A DNA stretch of 64,000 nt, from the NCBI RefSeq assembly GCF_000691505.1, contig NZ_JMIP02000023.1, positions 71,098 through 135,097 of the forward strand. The letters are read 5' to 3'. The position numbers were made by a program, and so were the translations under genes. Source of the DNA: Halostagnicola sp. A56. Lineage in GTDB: Archaea; Halobacteriota; Halobacteria; Halobacteriales; Natrialbaceae. Below the pieces are notes generated by a model. It ran no database searches, was not told the origin of the DNA, and saw only the letters and a program-made list of their open reading frames with translations. How positions within the stretch are numbered: the stretch's first letter is position 1; every line of letters starts with the position of its first letter. Shown here one piece after another: positions 25,677-34,996 of the stretch.

Positions 25677-27518
25677 TCACAGAATCGTGCCGTGTTTCTT
25701 GCTCGGGAGGGATTTCTCGACATCCGCGTAGAACTCGAAGCGGTTCTCGAGTTCCGTCCGGAGCGTGCTCGGGGGAACGATCTCGTCGATGACGACGTCG
25801 CTCGCCATGCGGTGGATGTCGATGTCCTCGCGGTAAGCTTCGCGAAGTTCTCGCTCGAGGGCCTCGCGCTCGTCGGGGTCCTCGACCGCGGCGAGCTTTC
25901 GGGCGTACACCGCGTTGATCGCCGCTTCGGGGCCCATGATCGCGATCTCTCCGGAGGGGAGACCGATGACGCTCTCGGGATCGTAGGCCGGCCCGCCCAT
26001 CGCGTAGATCCCCGCCCCGTAGGCTTTCCTGACGATGACCGTCTGCTGTGGGACCGTCGCCGAGGCGGTCGCGTAGATCAGCTTCTTTCCTTTCTCGAGG
26101 ACTCCCTCTTTCTCGACCTGCGACCCGGCCATGAATCCCGGCGTATCACAGAGGTACAGCAGGGGGACGTTGAACGCGTCCGCAGTCCAGATGAACCGAG
26201 CAGCCTTCTCGGCCGCGTCCGGGAAGATCGCTCCCGCGCGTCGCGCCGGCTGGTTTGCGACGATGCCGACCGGTCTGCCGTCGATCCGGGCGAACGCCGT
26301 GACGATCTCGTCGCCGTACTCCGATCCGATCTCGAGCACCGAGTCCGCGTCGACGACGCGCTCGATCACCGCGTTCACGTCGTAACTCGCGTTCGGCCGC
26401 TCGGGAACCACCGCGTCGATCCCCGCCGGCGAGGACGCCGGCGACCGACCCTCGACTCGAGGCGGCGTCTCGTCTGCGTTGCTCGGTAGATACGAGAGCA
26501 GTTTGGCGACGAGTTCGCGGGCGTGTTCCTCGTCTCGAGCGACGAGATCCGCCGAGCCCGATTCCCGCGCGTGGACGGCCGGGCCGCCGAGTTCCTGTAA
26601 GTCGATCTCCTCGCCGGTGACCATCTGTACCATCCGCGGGGAGGCGATGGCCATCGCGGACATTCCCTCGACCATCACGGTAAAATCGGCGAAGACGGGC
26701 GTGTAGGCTGCACCGGCGATACAGGGACCATAGAGCACGCAGATCTGCGGGACCCGACCCGAGAGCATCGAGTGGTTGTAGTAGTACTTGCCGATCCCCT
26801 CCCGGTTGGCGAAGAAGCCTGTCTGCTGGTCGATTCGACCGCCCGAGGAATCCATCAGGTACAGTACGGGGTTGCCGGTTTTTAGCGCCCGCTGTTGCAT
26901 CCGGAGGAACTTCTCGACTCCCTTCTCGGCCATGCTGCCTCGTTTGACGGTGTAGTCGTTGGCCATGACGTGGACGTCCCGGCCCTCGAACGTTGCCGCT
27001 CCGGTGATGAGCCCGTCGGCCGGCAGCCTGTCGTCGCTTTCTCCCGAATCGTCAGTCTCGACGCCGTCGGGGTGCCACTCGTCGAACGCGGCGAACTTGC
27101 CGTCTTCGAACAGGAATTCGTCGTCCGGGCCCGAAAACCAGTACTCGAGGCGGTCCCGGACGAACAACTTTCCTTCCGACGAAAGCTGTTCTCTGTACTT
27201 CCGTGGACCGCCCTCGAGGATATCCTCGATTTCCGCCCACAGGCGTTCTTCGCGGTCGGTCGGTTCAGTCGGGTCCGACGCTCGATCCGCCGTCGCACCC
27301 GACGCGGCCGGGTTTGCCGCGTGAGTGCTTTGGTCCTCGCTCGCGGCGCTCGAAGACGCTGGCGTCGCATCCGAACTCGAGTCGGCCTCGCGGACGACCG
27401 TCGGCTCGGCTTCCTCGCCCACGTAGACCTCGATGTCGACGCCGACGTGTTCGGCCAGCGCCGTCGCAATGGCCGTCGCTTCCGCCTCGCTCGCTCCGTC
27501 GGCGATACGAACGTGCAT
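25677..27518 (-). CDS. Acyl-CoA carboxylase carboxyltransferase subunit with an N-terminal extension
   Basis: A 613-residue protein of the propionyl/acetyl-CoA carboxylase beta family, which transfers carboxyl from carboxybiotin to acyl-CoA. The carboxyltransferase core starts near residue 95 ([20 protein letters not shown]). It shows the oxyanion-hole loops [15 protein letters not shown] and [20 protein letters not shown] in the N half, and [20 protein letters not shown] with [12 protein letters not shown] in the C half. Residues 1-45 ([20 protein letters not shown]) look like the small haloarchaeal epsilon-type subunit PccX fused to the N-terminus, followed by a Ser/Ala-rich linker. No biotin carboxylase gene is adjacent. 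Confidence 0.85.
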   Translation of the reverse strand: MHVRIADGASEAEATAIATALAEHVGVDIEVYVGEEAEPTVVREADSSSDATPASSSAASEDQSTHAANPAASGATADRASDPTEPTDREERLWAEIEDILEGGPRKYREQLSSEGKLFVRDRLEYWFSGPDDEFLFEDGKFAAFDEWHPDGVETDDSGESDDRLPADGLITGAATFEGRDVHVMANDYTVKRGSMAEKGVEKFLRMQQRALKTGNPVLYLMDSSGGRIDQQTGFFANREGIGKYYYNHSMLSGRVPQICVLYGPCIAGAAYTPVFADFTVMVEGMSAMAIASPRMVQMVTGEEIDLQELGGPAVHARESGSADLVARDEEHARELVAKLLSYLPSNADETPPRVEGRSPASSPAGIDAVVPERPNASYDVNAVIERVVDADSVLEIGSEYGDEIVTAFARIDGRPVGIVANQPARRAGAIFPDAAEKAARFIWTADAFNVPLLYLCDTPGFMAGSQVEKEGVLEKGKKLIYATASATVPQQTVIVRKAYGAGIYAMGGPAYDPESVIGLPSGEIAIMGPEAAINAVYARKLAAVEDPDEREALERELREAYREDIDIHRMASDVVIDEIVPPSTLRTELENRFEFYADVEKSLPSKKHGTIL

Positions 27519-28041
27519 GACAAAGCCTGCGACCGATATCTTGAAACCGTTTTCCCTTTTGCCGGTTTAATAATTAAAGAAATAAATTCGCGGGGACGAA
27601 TACGAGACGAGCCCAAACTCCCTGTATTCCCGATACGTTTCGGCTCGTCTCTAAGTCCACGACACGGCAGACGAGGACAAACCTTCGCCCACGCTGAGAG
27701 TCTGTCGAACCGAAAAATCACGATCTCGAAGCGTCCGTCTCGACGCGGTCTGTCACGGTTGACCTGCGACTTAATTCTCCGAAATACACGTGAACGGAAC
27801 ATTATACTCGGTGTGGTAGTGGCGGCGAAAATGGGGTCTAAACGCTCTATAACGCGGAATTAGAGCATTCAATACGACTGAATGTCGGCGGCCACAATAC
27901 CTTAATACATACGTTCATAGTTACATACTATATGGGTACTCTCGTCGTTGAGCACAACGGAGATGGCGACCTCCGTCGCAGACGAACCAGTCCGCTGGGG
28001 CGACGAGGAGCACAAACACCCGCTTGAGAGATGAATTGGTC
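27519..28041 (+). promoter_or_regulatory. Intergenic region upstream of flaCE
   Basis: A 520-bp gap between the divergent carboxylase and flaCE. AT-rich text near 27898-27932 (ACCTTAATACATA and TTACATACTATATG) probably holds the promoter for the archaellum accessory operon. Two short frames before flaCE (from 27931 and 27963) are 20-30 codons and not recognisable. Archaellin genes, often upstream, are not here. Confidence 0.4.
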
Positions 28042-30966
28042 ATGTTATCTATAATCGGTGATATGTTCGGTGGCGGCAACGACGATAGCTCGGGAGGCGG
28101 CGGTGACGGCCTGATGGGCGACGACAGCCTCTCGAGCAGTTCGAGCGGTGGGCTCTCCGGCGGTTCGGACGGTGGACTCTCCGGCGGTTCGGGCGGTGGA
28201 CTGATGCCCGACTCGAGTTCCGGTGGAGGGATGGACGGCGGCAGCATGGACGGCGGCGACGACCTCCTCGGGGGCGGCGATTCGATGGGTGGCGACGGTA
28301 TGATGGGCGGCGACGACGTGATGGGTGGTGGTGACATGATGGGCGGCGGCGACGCGATGGGCGGGGAGATGTCCTTCGACGAGATGGACGACGGCGGCGA
28401 CGACGACGGGGCCTCGAGCGAGATCGAAGCGCGGGTCGAAGAGATGGAAAACGATGTCGGTTCGCTCTCCTCGACGGTCAACACGGTACAAAGCGAGAAC
28501 GAGAAGATTAGCGAGTCGCTCGAGGATATCGAAGAGAACATCCGGAAACTGCTGGAAGTCTACGAGATGGTAACCCAGGGCGTAAACCCGTTCGTCGAGG
28601 GCGATTCGCTGAGCGATTCGTTCGACGACGGCGGAGGCGCACAGGGAACCGGCGATTTCGGCGGGAACAGCCTGTTCGACGGCGACGACGAAGACGAAGC
28701 GGACGTCGACGAAGACGTGTCGGAAGCGGATGCGGAGGACTTCCTCGATGAGGACGTGATTGCGGACGATACGGACGACGGATTCGGCGACGAGTTCGAC
28801 GACGCCGACGACTTCGGCGACGAAACAGATTCGGATGACGAGGTCGGCGGCGGTGACCTTTCGTTCGACGAACTCAAAGACGAATACGAGTCGGGTTCGG
28901 CTGAGTGGGACGACGACGGCCAGGCGGAGGATTCGGCCGACGACCTCGCGGGCGCAGCCGATGACTCCGATTTGGACACTGGCGACGCTTCGGAGGCCGA
29001 CACGGCCAGCGCGGCCGACGTTTTCGGAGCGGACGATACGACGGGACCGTCGTCCGGATCCGATGACTCGACCGCGAGCGGCATTGAGAGCGCCTGGAAC
29101 GACGGCGGGCGACCGTACCTCGAGTCGCTCCCCTCGGAGTACGACACGGAGTTCCTCGTCATGGAGTGGTTGGACTACCTCGTCGAGGAGGTCGGCCTCG
29201 ACGGCGCGGCGGAGACGGTTCGGTTCTACGGGTCGATTCGCTGGGTCGACGACCCCGTCGAGGAGTACTTGCAGACGATGCTCAACGGCTTCGGAGGCGG
29301 CCCCGACCTCGAGGATCCACAGCCCAACTCCTCGCTCGGCATCGACCACCGGCGAAGCCTGTGGTGGATCAGTCAGGCCGCCTCGCCGAAGAAGAAACGA
29401 CGCACGTTCGGCGAGTGGGTCCGCGAGGAAGGCATCCCGACGAGTCGACTCGAGACCGAACTCGACGCCGAGGCCATCGAGAAACGAATGGCGGACGCGG
29501 AAGCCGACGCCGAGGCCGACTCGCCTGTCGCCGAAGCCGAGTCGACGCCCCCAACCGGCGTGGCAGGCTCGAGCGAGGATGCGGCTTCGAACCAGATGTC
29601 GCCGGCGACCGAGGAAGGTGACGCAGACGGTACCGGAACGGAACTGACGTTCGTGAGTTACGTCGGTGTCGGCGGCGAGGACGGGTCGTTCGATCCGTCC
29701 TCGAACGGCCTGATCGTCGACGCCGAACCGGACCGACCCTCGGCCGATGACGAGACTAACTCGGCCGATGACGAGACCAACTCGCTCGGTGAGGTGACCA
29801 GTTCCGCCGATGGCGCGACTCATCCCGAGGCGGACCGTTCGGACGATGGCTCCGCACTCGAGCGCGATGATGCGGCCGACGACATCGACCCGGTCGCGAG
29901 GCAGTCCGAGGGTCTCGAGCGCGAGACGAACTCGGGGATCGACGACTCTCTCGAGTCAACCGAGACAGACGAACGGGCGGTCGCCGCGGCCGCGGTCACT
30001 GCCGAGACGACGGCGGCCGACTCCGGCGAATCGGCGACCGTTGAACCAACGGTCGTCGGCGCGGATCCGGCCGTCGAATTCGACGGCGACCTCGTACATG
30101 ATGATGCCGCCGGCGAGATGCTGGCCGACGACGGTCGGGCGGCGGACACACCGGAAACGGATACGACAGGCGTGGAACCAACCGACTCGGACGCGGTTGG
30201 TACAGAACCGGCCGACCCGGAACCGATCGACGCTGCCCGTCAGGACGAATCCGAGTCCGAGGACGAGCAAGCGTCCGAGGATTTCGCCTGGGAAACCCCC
30301 GAACCCACACCACAGGACGATTCGGCTGACGACCACGAACCCACACCACAGGGCGATTCGGCCGACGACTCCGAGTCGACCCAGCAGGGCGTCGATTGGG
30401 TTTCGGCCGAGACGGACTCGGCGTCGACCGACAGCGAGGACGTAGACGAGTCGATTGGAGGTGGGGACGAGCCAGAGCGTGACGATGCTGGAGAAGCGGA
30501 CGACGATATCGACGGGTCGGACGACGACAGTGGCGAAGTGGACGACGGCACCGACAAAGCAGACACCGATACCGACGAAGACATAGGCTGGCTCGTCGAG
30601 TCGGACGACGACGGGGACGACGATCCGGACGACCTGTGGGGCGGATCGGCCGACGATTCGACCGACGACGGCGCGATATGGGACGATGGAAGCGACGATT
30701 CCGGACAGGACGACGGGTTCTGGACGCCATCGAACGAATCGGGAAACGGCCCTGAGACGTCCGAATCGGAGGGCGAGCCGCACGCCGGAAACGCGTCGGA
30801 CGCGACGCCTCAGGGCGTCGACACCGACGGCGGACGGGCGATGTGGGACGACGCGGCTGACTCCTCGAGTAGCGCTCATGGCTCCCGGGAGACCCACCGC
30901 GACGTGATGCTCGAGGAGCGCGACGGCGTCGTCGTCGACGAGGAGACGGAGGGTGAAGACGAATGA
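28042..30966 (+). CDS. flaCE: Archaellum accessory protein FlaCE/ArlCE with a very long acidic tail
   Basis: 974 residues, about twice the usual haloarchaeal length. Order: Met/Gly/Asp-rich N-terminus (MLSIIGDMFGGGNDDSSGGG, then repeated M-M-G-G-D units to about 115), a coiled coil (about 125-180), a first acidic linker, the FlaD/E domain near 350-440 (PYLESLPSEYDTEFLVMEWL, then FYGSIRWVDDPVEEYLQTML), and about 500 residues of Asp/Ser/Glu-rich low complexity with short repeats such as EPTPQGDSADD. FlaC/D/E proteins form the cytosolic ring around FlaH/FlaI and link it to CheF and chemotaxis. I start at the ATG at 28042 because the earlier TTG is weak. The stop overlaps flaH by four bases. Confidence 0.85.
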   Translation: MLSIIGDMFGGGNDDSSGGGGDGLMGDDSLSSSSSGGLSGGSDGGLSGGSGGGLMPDSSSGGGMDGGSMDGGDDLLGGGDSMGGDGMMGGDDVMGGGDMMGGGDAMGGEMSFDEMDDGGDDDGASSEIEARVEEMENDVGSLSSTVNTVQSENEKISESLEDIEENIRKLLEVYEMVTQGVNPFVEGDSLSDSFDDGGGAQGTGDFGGNSLFDGDDEDEADVDEDVSEADAEDFLDEDVIADDTDDGFGDEFDDADDFGDETDSDDEVGGGDLSFDELKDEYESGSAEWDDDGQAEDSADDLAGAADDSDLDTGDASEADTASAADVFGADDTTGPSSGSDDSTASGIESAWNDGGRPYLESLPSEYDTEFLVMEWLDYLVEEVGLDGAAETVRFYGSIRWVDDPVEEYLQTMLNGFGGGPDLEDPQPNSSLGIDHRRSLWWISQAASPKKKRRTFGEWVREEGIPTSRLETELDAEAIEKRMADAEADAEADSPVAEAESTPPTGVAGSSEDAASNQMSPATEEGDADGTGTELTFVSYVGVGGEDGSFDPSSNGLIVDAEPDRPSADDETNSADDETNSLGEVTSSADGATHPEADRSDDGSALERDDAADDIDPVARQSEGLERETNSGIDDSLESTETDERAVAAAAVTAETTAADSGESATVEPTVVGADPAVEFDGDLVHDDAAGEMLADDGRAADTPETDTTGVEPTDSDAVGTEPADPEPIDAARQDESESEDEQASEDFAWETPEPTPQDDSADDHEPTPQGDSADDSESTQQGVDWVSAETDSASTDSEDVDESIGGGDEPERDDAGEADDDIDGSDDDSGEVDDGTDKADTDTDEDIGWLVESDDDGDDDPDDLWGGSADDSTDDGAIWDDGSDDSGQDDGFWTPSNESGNGPETSESEGEPHAGNASDATPQGVDTDGGRAMWDDAADSSSSAHGSRETHRDVMLEERDGVVVDEETEGEDE

Positions 30967-31721
30967 GTCAGATGAATAACATATTCTCGATCGGACTCGA
31001 CGACCGCGACCGACTGAACAAGGAACTCGGTGGCGGCATTCCGACCGGGAGCATCGTGCTCATGGAGGGCGATTACGGTGCCGGCAAGAGCGCGATTTCC
31101 CAGCGCTTTGCCTACGGCCTCTGTGAGACCGGCAAGTCGGTCTCCTTTCTCTCGACGGAACTCGAGGTGCAGGGCTTCGTCAAGCAGATGCACTCGCTGA
31201 ACTACAACGTCGAGGAACACCTCCTGTTCGAGAACATGCTGTTTCTCCACGGCGACTTAGACAGCGGGAGCGTCCTGACAGCGAGCGACGACGAGCAGAA
31301 TCGACAGGACCTGCTGACGGATCTGATGGACGAAGAGACGATCTGGACGGCCGACATTGTGGTCATCGACACGTTCGACGCGATCTTGCGGAACGATCCG
31401 AAGTTCGAGGCACTCGTCAGACAGAACGAGGAACGCCAGGCCGCACTCGAGATCATCTCCTTTCTCCGGGACATCATCTCGCAGGGGAAAGTCGTCGTGT
31501 TGACCGTCGACCCCTCGACCGTCGGTGAGGAGGCGATCGGCCCGTTCCGATCGATCGCTGACGTTTTCATCGAACTCGAGATGATCGAGGTGGGCAACGA
31601 CATCCGTCGACAGCTGTTCATCAAGCGCTTTGCGGGGATGGGCGAACAGGTCGGTGACCGGATCGGGTACTCGGTCCGATCCGGCACGGGAATCGTAATC
31701 GAGAACCGGAGCGTCGCCTAA
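30963..31721 (+). CDS. flaH: Archaellum ATP-binding protein FlaH/ArlH
   Basis: 252 residues of the KaiC/RecA-like fold: SIGLDDRDRLNKELGGGIPT, Walker A EGDYGAGKSAI near 38-48, and Walker B IVVIDTFDAIL near 130-140. It is typical for FlaH, which forms a ring under the FlaI hexamer and regulates it by ATP binding. The ATG overlaps the flaCE stop (ATGA). The gene should be followed by flaI, and indeed the first 44 flaI codons follow with the native spacer, but the rest of flaI is 14.4 kb away on the same strand. Confidence 0.9.
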   Translation: MSQMNNIFSIGLDDRDRLNKELGGGIPTGSIVLMEGDYGAGKSAISQRFAYGLCETGKSVSFLSTELEVQGFVKQMHSLNYNVEEHLLFENMLFLHGDLDSGSVLTASDDEQNRQDLLTDLMDEETIWTADIVVIDTFDAILRNDPKFEALVRQNEERQAALEIISFLRDIISQGKVVVLTVDPSTVGEEAIGPFRSIADVFIELEMIEVGNDIRRQLFIKRFAGMGEQVGDRIGYSVRSGTGIVIENRSVA

Positions 31722-31861
31722 CCCTCGCAATGACAGAGCTGGGAACACCGAAACCGTCGGACGAGTTACGAGAACTCGCCGCCCGTCGGCCACACCTCCG
31801 AAATCATTTGAAGAAGTTCCGCCAGATAACCGGCGAATTTCCGATTCTCATCGACGAGCCC
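31706..31861 (+). repeat. 156-bp perfect direct repeat, copy 2
   Basis: Identical to 17323-17478. It begins in the last codons of flaH and ends in codon 44 of flaI, where the sequence breaks into unrelated DNA (CCTTTCTCGTTCTGAG). Since flaH continues smoothly into it, this copy keeps the ancestral left flank. Confidence 0.95.
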
Positions 31862-31876
31862 CCTTTCTCGTTCTGA
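31730..31876 (+). pseudogene. flaI: flaI 5' stub
   Basis: 48 codons starting MTELGTPKPSDELRELAARR at the native position nine bases after the flaH stop. It runs to ILIDEP, then off the repeat into PFSF and a TGA at 31874. It lacks all ATPase motifs. The start region is identical to the full flaI at 17347. Confidence 0.9.
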
Positions 31877-32054
31877 GACTCGAGAGATAAGAGTTTCGGA
31901 ATCCGTAGCTCACAACGCTCGAAAACAGGTAATTCGTCGGAAGTGGTATGAATTATCAAAACATTCAAATTAGTATCGATCTCCGTGTCGACGATCCGCT
32001 CGGTTCGCCCCGCAGAGAGTAAAGTACACAACGATCACGCACCCCATCTCGAGT

Positions 32055-32576
32055 ATGCACGTCGCCGTCGGGAGTATGAACCCAGTCAAGCAACGCGCCG
32101 TCGAACGAACGCTCGCGGAGTTCGACGCGGAGATCGTTCCCGTCGGCGTCGACTCGGGTGTGAGCGAACAACCCTCGTCCGTCGAGGAGACCGTCACCGG
32201 TGCGAAAAAACGCGCTCGAGGCGCGCTCGAGGCGACCGACGCGGACTACGGCGTGGGTCTCGAGGGCGGCGTGACGCGATTCGAGTACGCACCCGGCGTG
32301 CGACTCGTCATGTGGGCCTGCGTCACCGACGGGGAGCACCTTGAGGTCGCCAGCGGCCCGTCGCTTCGGCTTCCGGACTCTGTCGGCGCTCGTCTCGACG
32401 CCGGGGCGGAACTCGGTCCGATCATGGATGACCGACTCGGGACGGAAAACGTCGCCGAAGCCGAGGGCGCCGCCGGCGCGCTCACCGGCGGTCTGACGTC
32501 TCGAGCGCGGGCGCTTTCCGAAGCGGTCGCGTGTGCGTTCGGTCCGTTCGTCACGACACGCTACGAAGTCGAGTGA
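32055..32576 (+). CDS. yjjX: Inosine/xanthosine triphosphatase (YjjX/DUF84 family)
   Basis: 173 residues, typical of YjjX, which hydrolyses ITP and XTP to keep deaminated purines out of nucleic acids. MHVAVGSMNPVKQRAVERTL carries the N-terminal nucleotide-binding loop (G-S-x-N-P-V-K). The central VGLEGGV is the conserved acidic active-site stretch and the C-terminal part has LTGGLTSRARALSEAV. The start is the ATG at 32055. Upstream sequence is the break after the flaI stub. Monocistronic as far as I can see. Confidence 0.85.
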   Translation: MHVAVGSMNPVKQRAVERTLAEFDAEIVPVGVDSGVSEQPSSVEETVTGAKKRARGALEATDADYGVGLEGGVTRFEYAPGVRLVMWACVTDGEHLEVASGPSLRLPDSVGARLDAGAELGPIMDDRLGTENVAEAEGAAGALTGGLTSRARALSEAVACAFGPFVTTRYEVE

Positions 32577-32778
32577 ATCGATCGCCGTTAGCCGCGTCTT
32601 TCCTCGACGATCGGTCGCGTTTTCTGAGTGTCGTCCGCTCGGATGTATTAACCGGCCGTACCAACGAGGCCTTTCCACCGGAGTATCGATCCATTACCAA
32701 CCCCGAAAACCGCCCGACTGCGACTCATTAACCGCACGTACCAAACCCCCTAAGGTCGGTGCGGTCGTCCGCACGGGT

Positions 32779-33012
32779 ATGAGCACTGCAATGGCCGCCG
32801 ACCTCACGAGCAAACAGCGCCAAATCCTGCAGTACCTCCGCGAGAACGCCGCAACGAAGACGTACTTTAAGTCGCGACTGATCGGCAAGGAACTCGGGAT
32901 GACTGCCAAGGAGGTCGGCTCGAACATCACCGCGCTCCAGAACAGCGAGTACGACATCGACATCGAGAAGTGGGGCTACTCCTCGAGTACGACCTGGAAA
33001 GTGGACGTTTGA
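32779..33012 (+). CDS. DUF7123-type small winged-helix-like protein
   Basis: 77 residues: MSTAMAADLTSKQRQILQYL, then FKSRLIGKELGMTAKEVGSN and DIEKWGYSSSTTWKV. This is the conserved haloarchaeal DUF7123 pattern, which reads like a minimal helix-turn-helix (ILQYLRENA, LIGKELGMTAKEVGSNI). Probably DNA-binding, with unknown targets. I use the ATG at 32779; a longer frame upstream has no haloarchaeal protein character. Confidence 0.75.
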   Translation: MSTAMAADLTSKQRQILQYLRENAATKTYFKSRLIGKELGMTAKEVGSNITALQNSEYDIDIEKWGYSSSTTWKVDV

Positions 33013-33243
33013 ACGGTCGATATCCCCGCGTTCGCGACTCGAGTTCTTCGCGCCGATCGGCGGGTATCACCACCGCAGCCGCTTCGATCGAATGCTGTCA
33101 CGCCGCTCGAGCGCTCTGTCGCCTCCCGGTCGCGTCCGGTCACCGAACGTGAGTATTACATCTCGAAACCGCTGCTTACGGCGCGAAACTTTGGTTTTCC
33201 GACTCCGAATGGCACTTCACTCGCCGGCCCGATAGTGGAGACG

Positions 33244-33909
33244 ATGCAGGCGATCCTCTTCGACATGGACGGCGTCATCCTCGAGGGGCCACGAACCGAC
33301 CCGCAGGTCTACGCGAACGCGACCGACCACGCCCTCTCCGAACTCGGGATCGAGCCGACGGACCGCGAGCGCGAGGCGTTTCGAGAATTTGATCCCAACG
33401 GCATCAGCGAGCGTGCGGCCGCACACGGGTTCGACGCCGACGAATTCTGGAAACTACGAGACGACCGCGCGTCCGAGCTCACCCACGAGCGGGTTCGGTC
33501 CGGCGACCGCGCGGTCTACGACGACGCCGAGACGCTGTCCGAGCTCGCCGACCGGACGACGACCGCTCTGGTGACGAACAACCGCCACAGGACGGCGGAG
33601 TTCGTCGACGACTACTTCGAGTTCGGGTTCGAGACCGTCCGCGGGCGCGACCCGTCGATGGCCGGCTACCGGCGACGGAAACCGAACCCCGCCTACCTCG
33701 AGGAAACGCTCGACCGACTCGGCGTCGACGGCGGCCTCTACGTCGGCGACTCCGGCGTCGACATCGTCGCCGGGCAGAACGCGTCGCTCGAGACCGCGTT
33801 CGTTCGACGCCCGCACAATCGCTTGGTCGACCTCCCCGCCGAACCAGAGTACGAACTCGAATCGCTCACCGAACTGCTTGAGGTACTCGAGACCGGCGAC
33901 TCACGCTGA
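33244..33909 (+). CDS. HAD-superfamily phosphatase (phosphoglycolate phosphatase-like)
   Basis: 221 residues. HAD motif I is FDMDGVIL at 6-13 with the nucleophile Asp and the acid/base Asp two residues later. A helical cap follows (about 15-85). Motif II is ALVTNN, motif III lies in RRKPNP, and motif IV is YVGDSGVDIVAG. Subclass I cap, as in phosphoglycolate phosphatases and related enzymes. The natural substrate cannot be read from sequence. The start at 33244 puts motif I at the usual place; the GTG three codons earlier is less likely. Confidence 0.8.
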   Translation: MQAILFDMDGVILEGPRTDPQVYANATDHALSELGIEPTDREREAFREFDPNGISERAAAHGFDADEFWKLRDDRASELTHERVRSGDRAVYDDAETLSELADRTTTALVTNNRHRTAEFVDDYFEFGFETVRGRDPSMAGYRRRKPNPAYLEETLDRLGVDGGLYVGDSGVDIVAGQNASLETAFVRRPHNRLVDLPAEPEYELESLTELLEVLETGDSR

Positions 33910-33974
33910 TTTCACTGGTCAGTTTCGGTCCGTCGCGGGGCTACCCGCCAGTGTGTACAAACTCGGTCGGACGA

Positions 33975-34592
33975 TTAGCCGTCGTAGGTGAGCAGTTCGT
34001 CAGACTCGCGCGCGAGCGCCGTCGCCCGGTCGCCAAAGGAATCGGCGTGTCGGATCAACAGTAACAGGACCGTCGTGGGCCGTTCGACGCTGTAGCCGTC
34101 CTCGCGCGATAAGAGCCCCGCCGACTCGAGTTTGCCGGCGTACTTGCTCACGGTGGGCGCAGAGACCTCGAGGGAGTCGGCGAGATCGCCCGCGCTCGCG
34201 TCCGGGTCGCGAAGCAGTTCGATCAACATTCCACGAGGGGTCGTCCGGCGCAAGTAGCCGAGGGCGTTCTTCTCGAACTCGTCGAACCGACCCGCGAGCA
34301 CGAACCGCTTGTAGTCGCCGTCGCTGTAGCGTTCGACGGCGTCGCGTTCCTCGAGCCGTCTGAGGTGGTGTTGGGTCTCGCCGGTCCCGAGCTGGAGGTC
34401 GTCACGGATCTTCGAAAAGTGCGCCCCGGGGGTCGTCGAGAGGTAGCCGGCGATCGCGTCGCGGGTTTTGCTTTCGCCGGTGTCGGCGTTCGCGGAGTCC
34501 GAGAATCCGGCCAATGGCGAGGCGGCGCCGACGGCAGCGAATCGACGCAGGGTCGATCGCTTCTCCTCGTCGACACCCTCGGGTGCTGTCAT
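33975..34592 (-). CDS. Double winged-helix regulator with a twin-arginine-like N-terminus
   Basis: 205 residues. The N-terminus TLRRFAAVGAASPLAGFSDS has an R-R-F followed by a short hydrophobic stretch, like a Tat signal. Two winged helices follow: about 50-100 (FSKIRDDLQLGTGETQHHLR) and about 125-180 (LRDPDASAGDLADSLEVSAP, TVSKYAGKLESAGLLSREDG). This tandem arrangement is known in haloarchaeal regulators with an N-terminal membrane segment. Whether the N-terminus is cleaved, anchors the protein, or is neither cannot be seen. Target genes unknown. Confidence 0.65.
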   Translation of the reverse strand: MTAPEGVDEEKRSTLRRFAAVGAASPLAGFSDSANADTGESKTRDAIAGYLSTTPGAHFSKIRDDLQLGTGETQHHLRRLEERDAVERYSDGDYKRFVLAGRFDEFEKNALGYLRRTTPRGMLIELLRDPDASAGDLADSLEVSAPTVSKYAGKLESAGLLSREDGYSVERPTTVLLLLIRHADSFGDRATALARESDELLTYDG

Positions 34593-34658
34593 AACAATCT
34601 ACAGTTCGAGACGGGCCGAACGGTAAAACGCGTTTCGCTCCGCGTCGTTCACTGCGGG

Positions 34659-34985
34659 CTAGGAGTCGGTCTCCGTCTTGGTCTCGGACTCGGTCTCCGT
34701 CTGAGTCTGTCCCTCCCCGCCCTCGAAGGACTGATCCATCTCCTCGATAACGTCGTCCGGATCGCTGATCGTTCCGGCGTCTTTCCCTTCCTTGATCGCC
34801 TGTGCCTGTTTTTCCATCTCCTCTAGGTCCATCTCGGCTTCTTCGTCGATCTCGCCGATGATCTCGGCGATGTCGTCGAGGCCGATCAGTTCACGGGTCT
34901 CTTCGTCGAACTCGAGGCTGTCGAGTTCGGTGCCGTCGGACTCGACGTCGCTGCCGGTGAGATGTTTGCCGTCATTCGCCGACAC
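34659..34985 (-). CDS. Acidic small protein of unknown function
   Basis: 108 residues from a GTG at 34985: MSANDGKHLTGSDVESDGTE, a helical middle (TRELIGLDDIAEIIGEIDEE, then MEKQAQAIKEGKD) and a Thr/Glu repeat tail (QTQTETESETKTETDS). Very acidic, with no known motif. It is divergent from the RipA-like gene, 11 bp between starts, so the two share one promoter region. The gene may have been trimmed at its 5' end by the rightward unit, because the junction is extremely tight. Confidence 0.5.
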   Translation of the reverse strand: MSANDGKHLTGSDVESDGTELDSLEFDEETRELIGLDDIAEIIGEIDEEAEMDLEEMEKQAQAIKEGKDAGTISDPDDVIEEMDQSFEGGEGQTQTETESETKTETDS

Positions 34986-34996
34986 CTTAGCGGAAT

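Noticed and set aside
25541-25723. N-terminal extension of the RfcS half reading M-S-R-N-P-S-R
   Set aside because: It lies antisense or out of frame over the carboxylase 3' end and is basic, unlike real haloarchaeal protein. Not an N-extein.
28024-28041. TTG start for flaCE at 28024
   Set aside because: An ATG 18 bases later gives the family-like start M-L-S-I-I-G-D-M-F-G.
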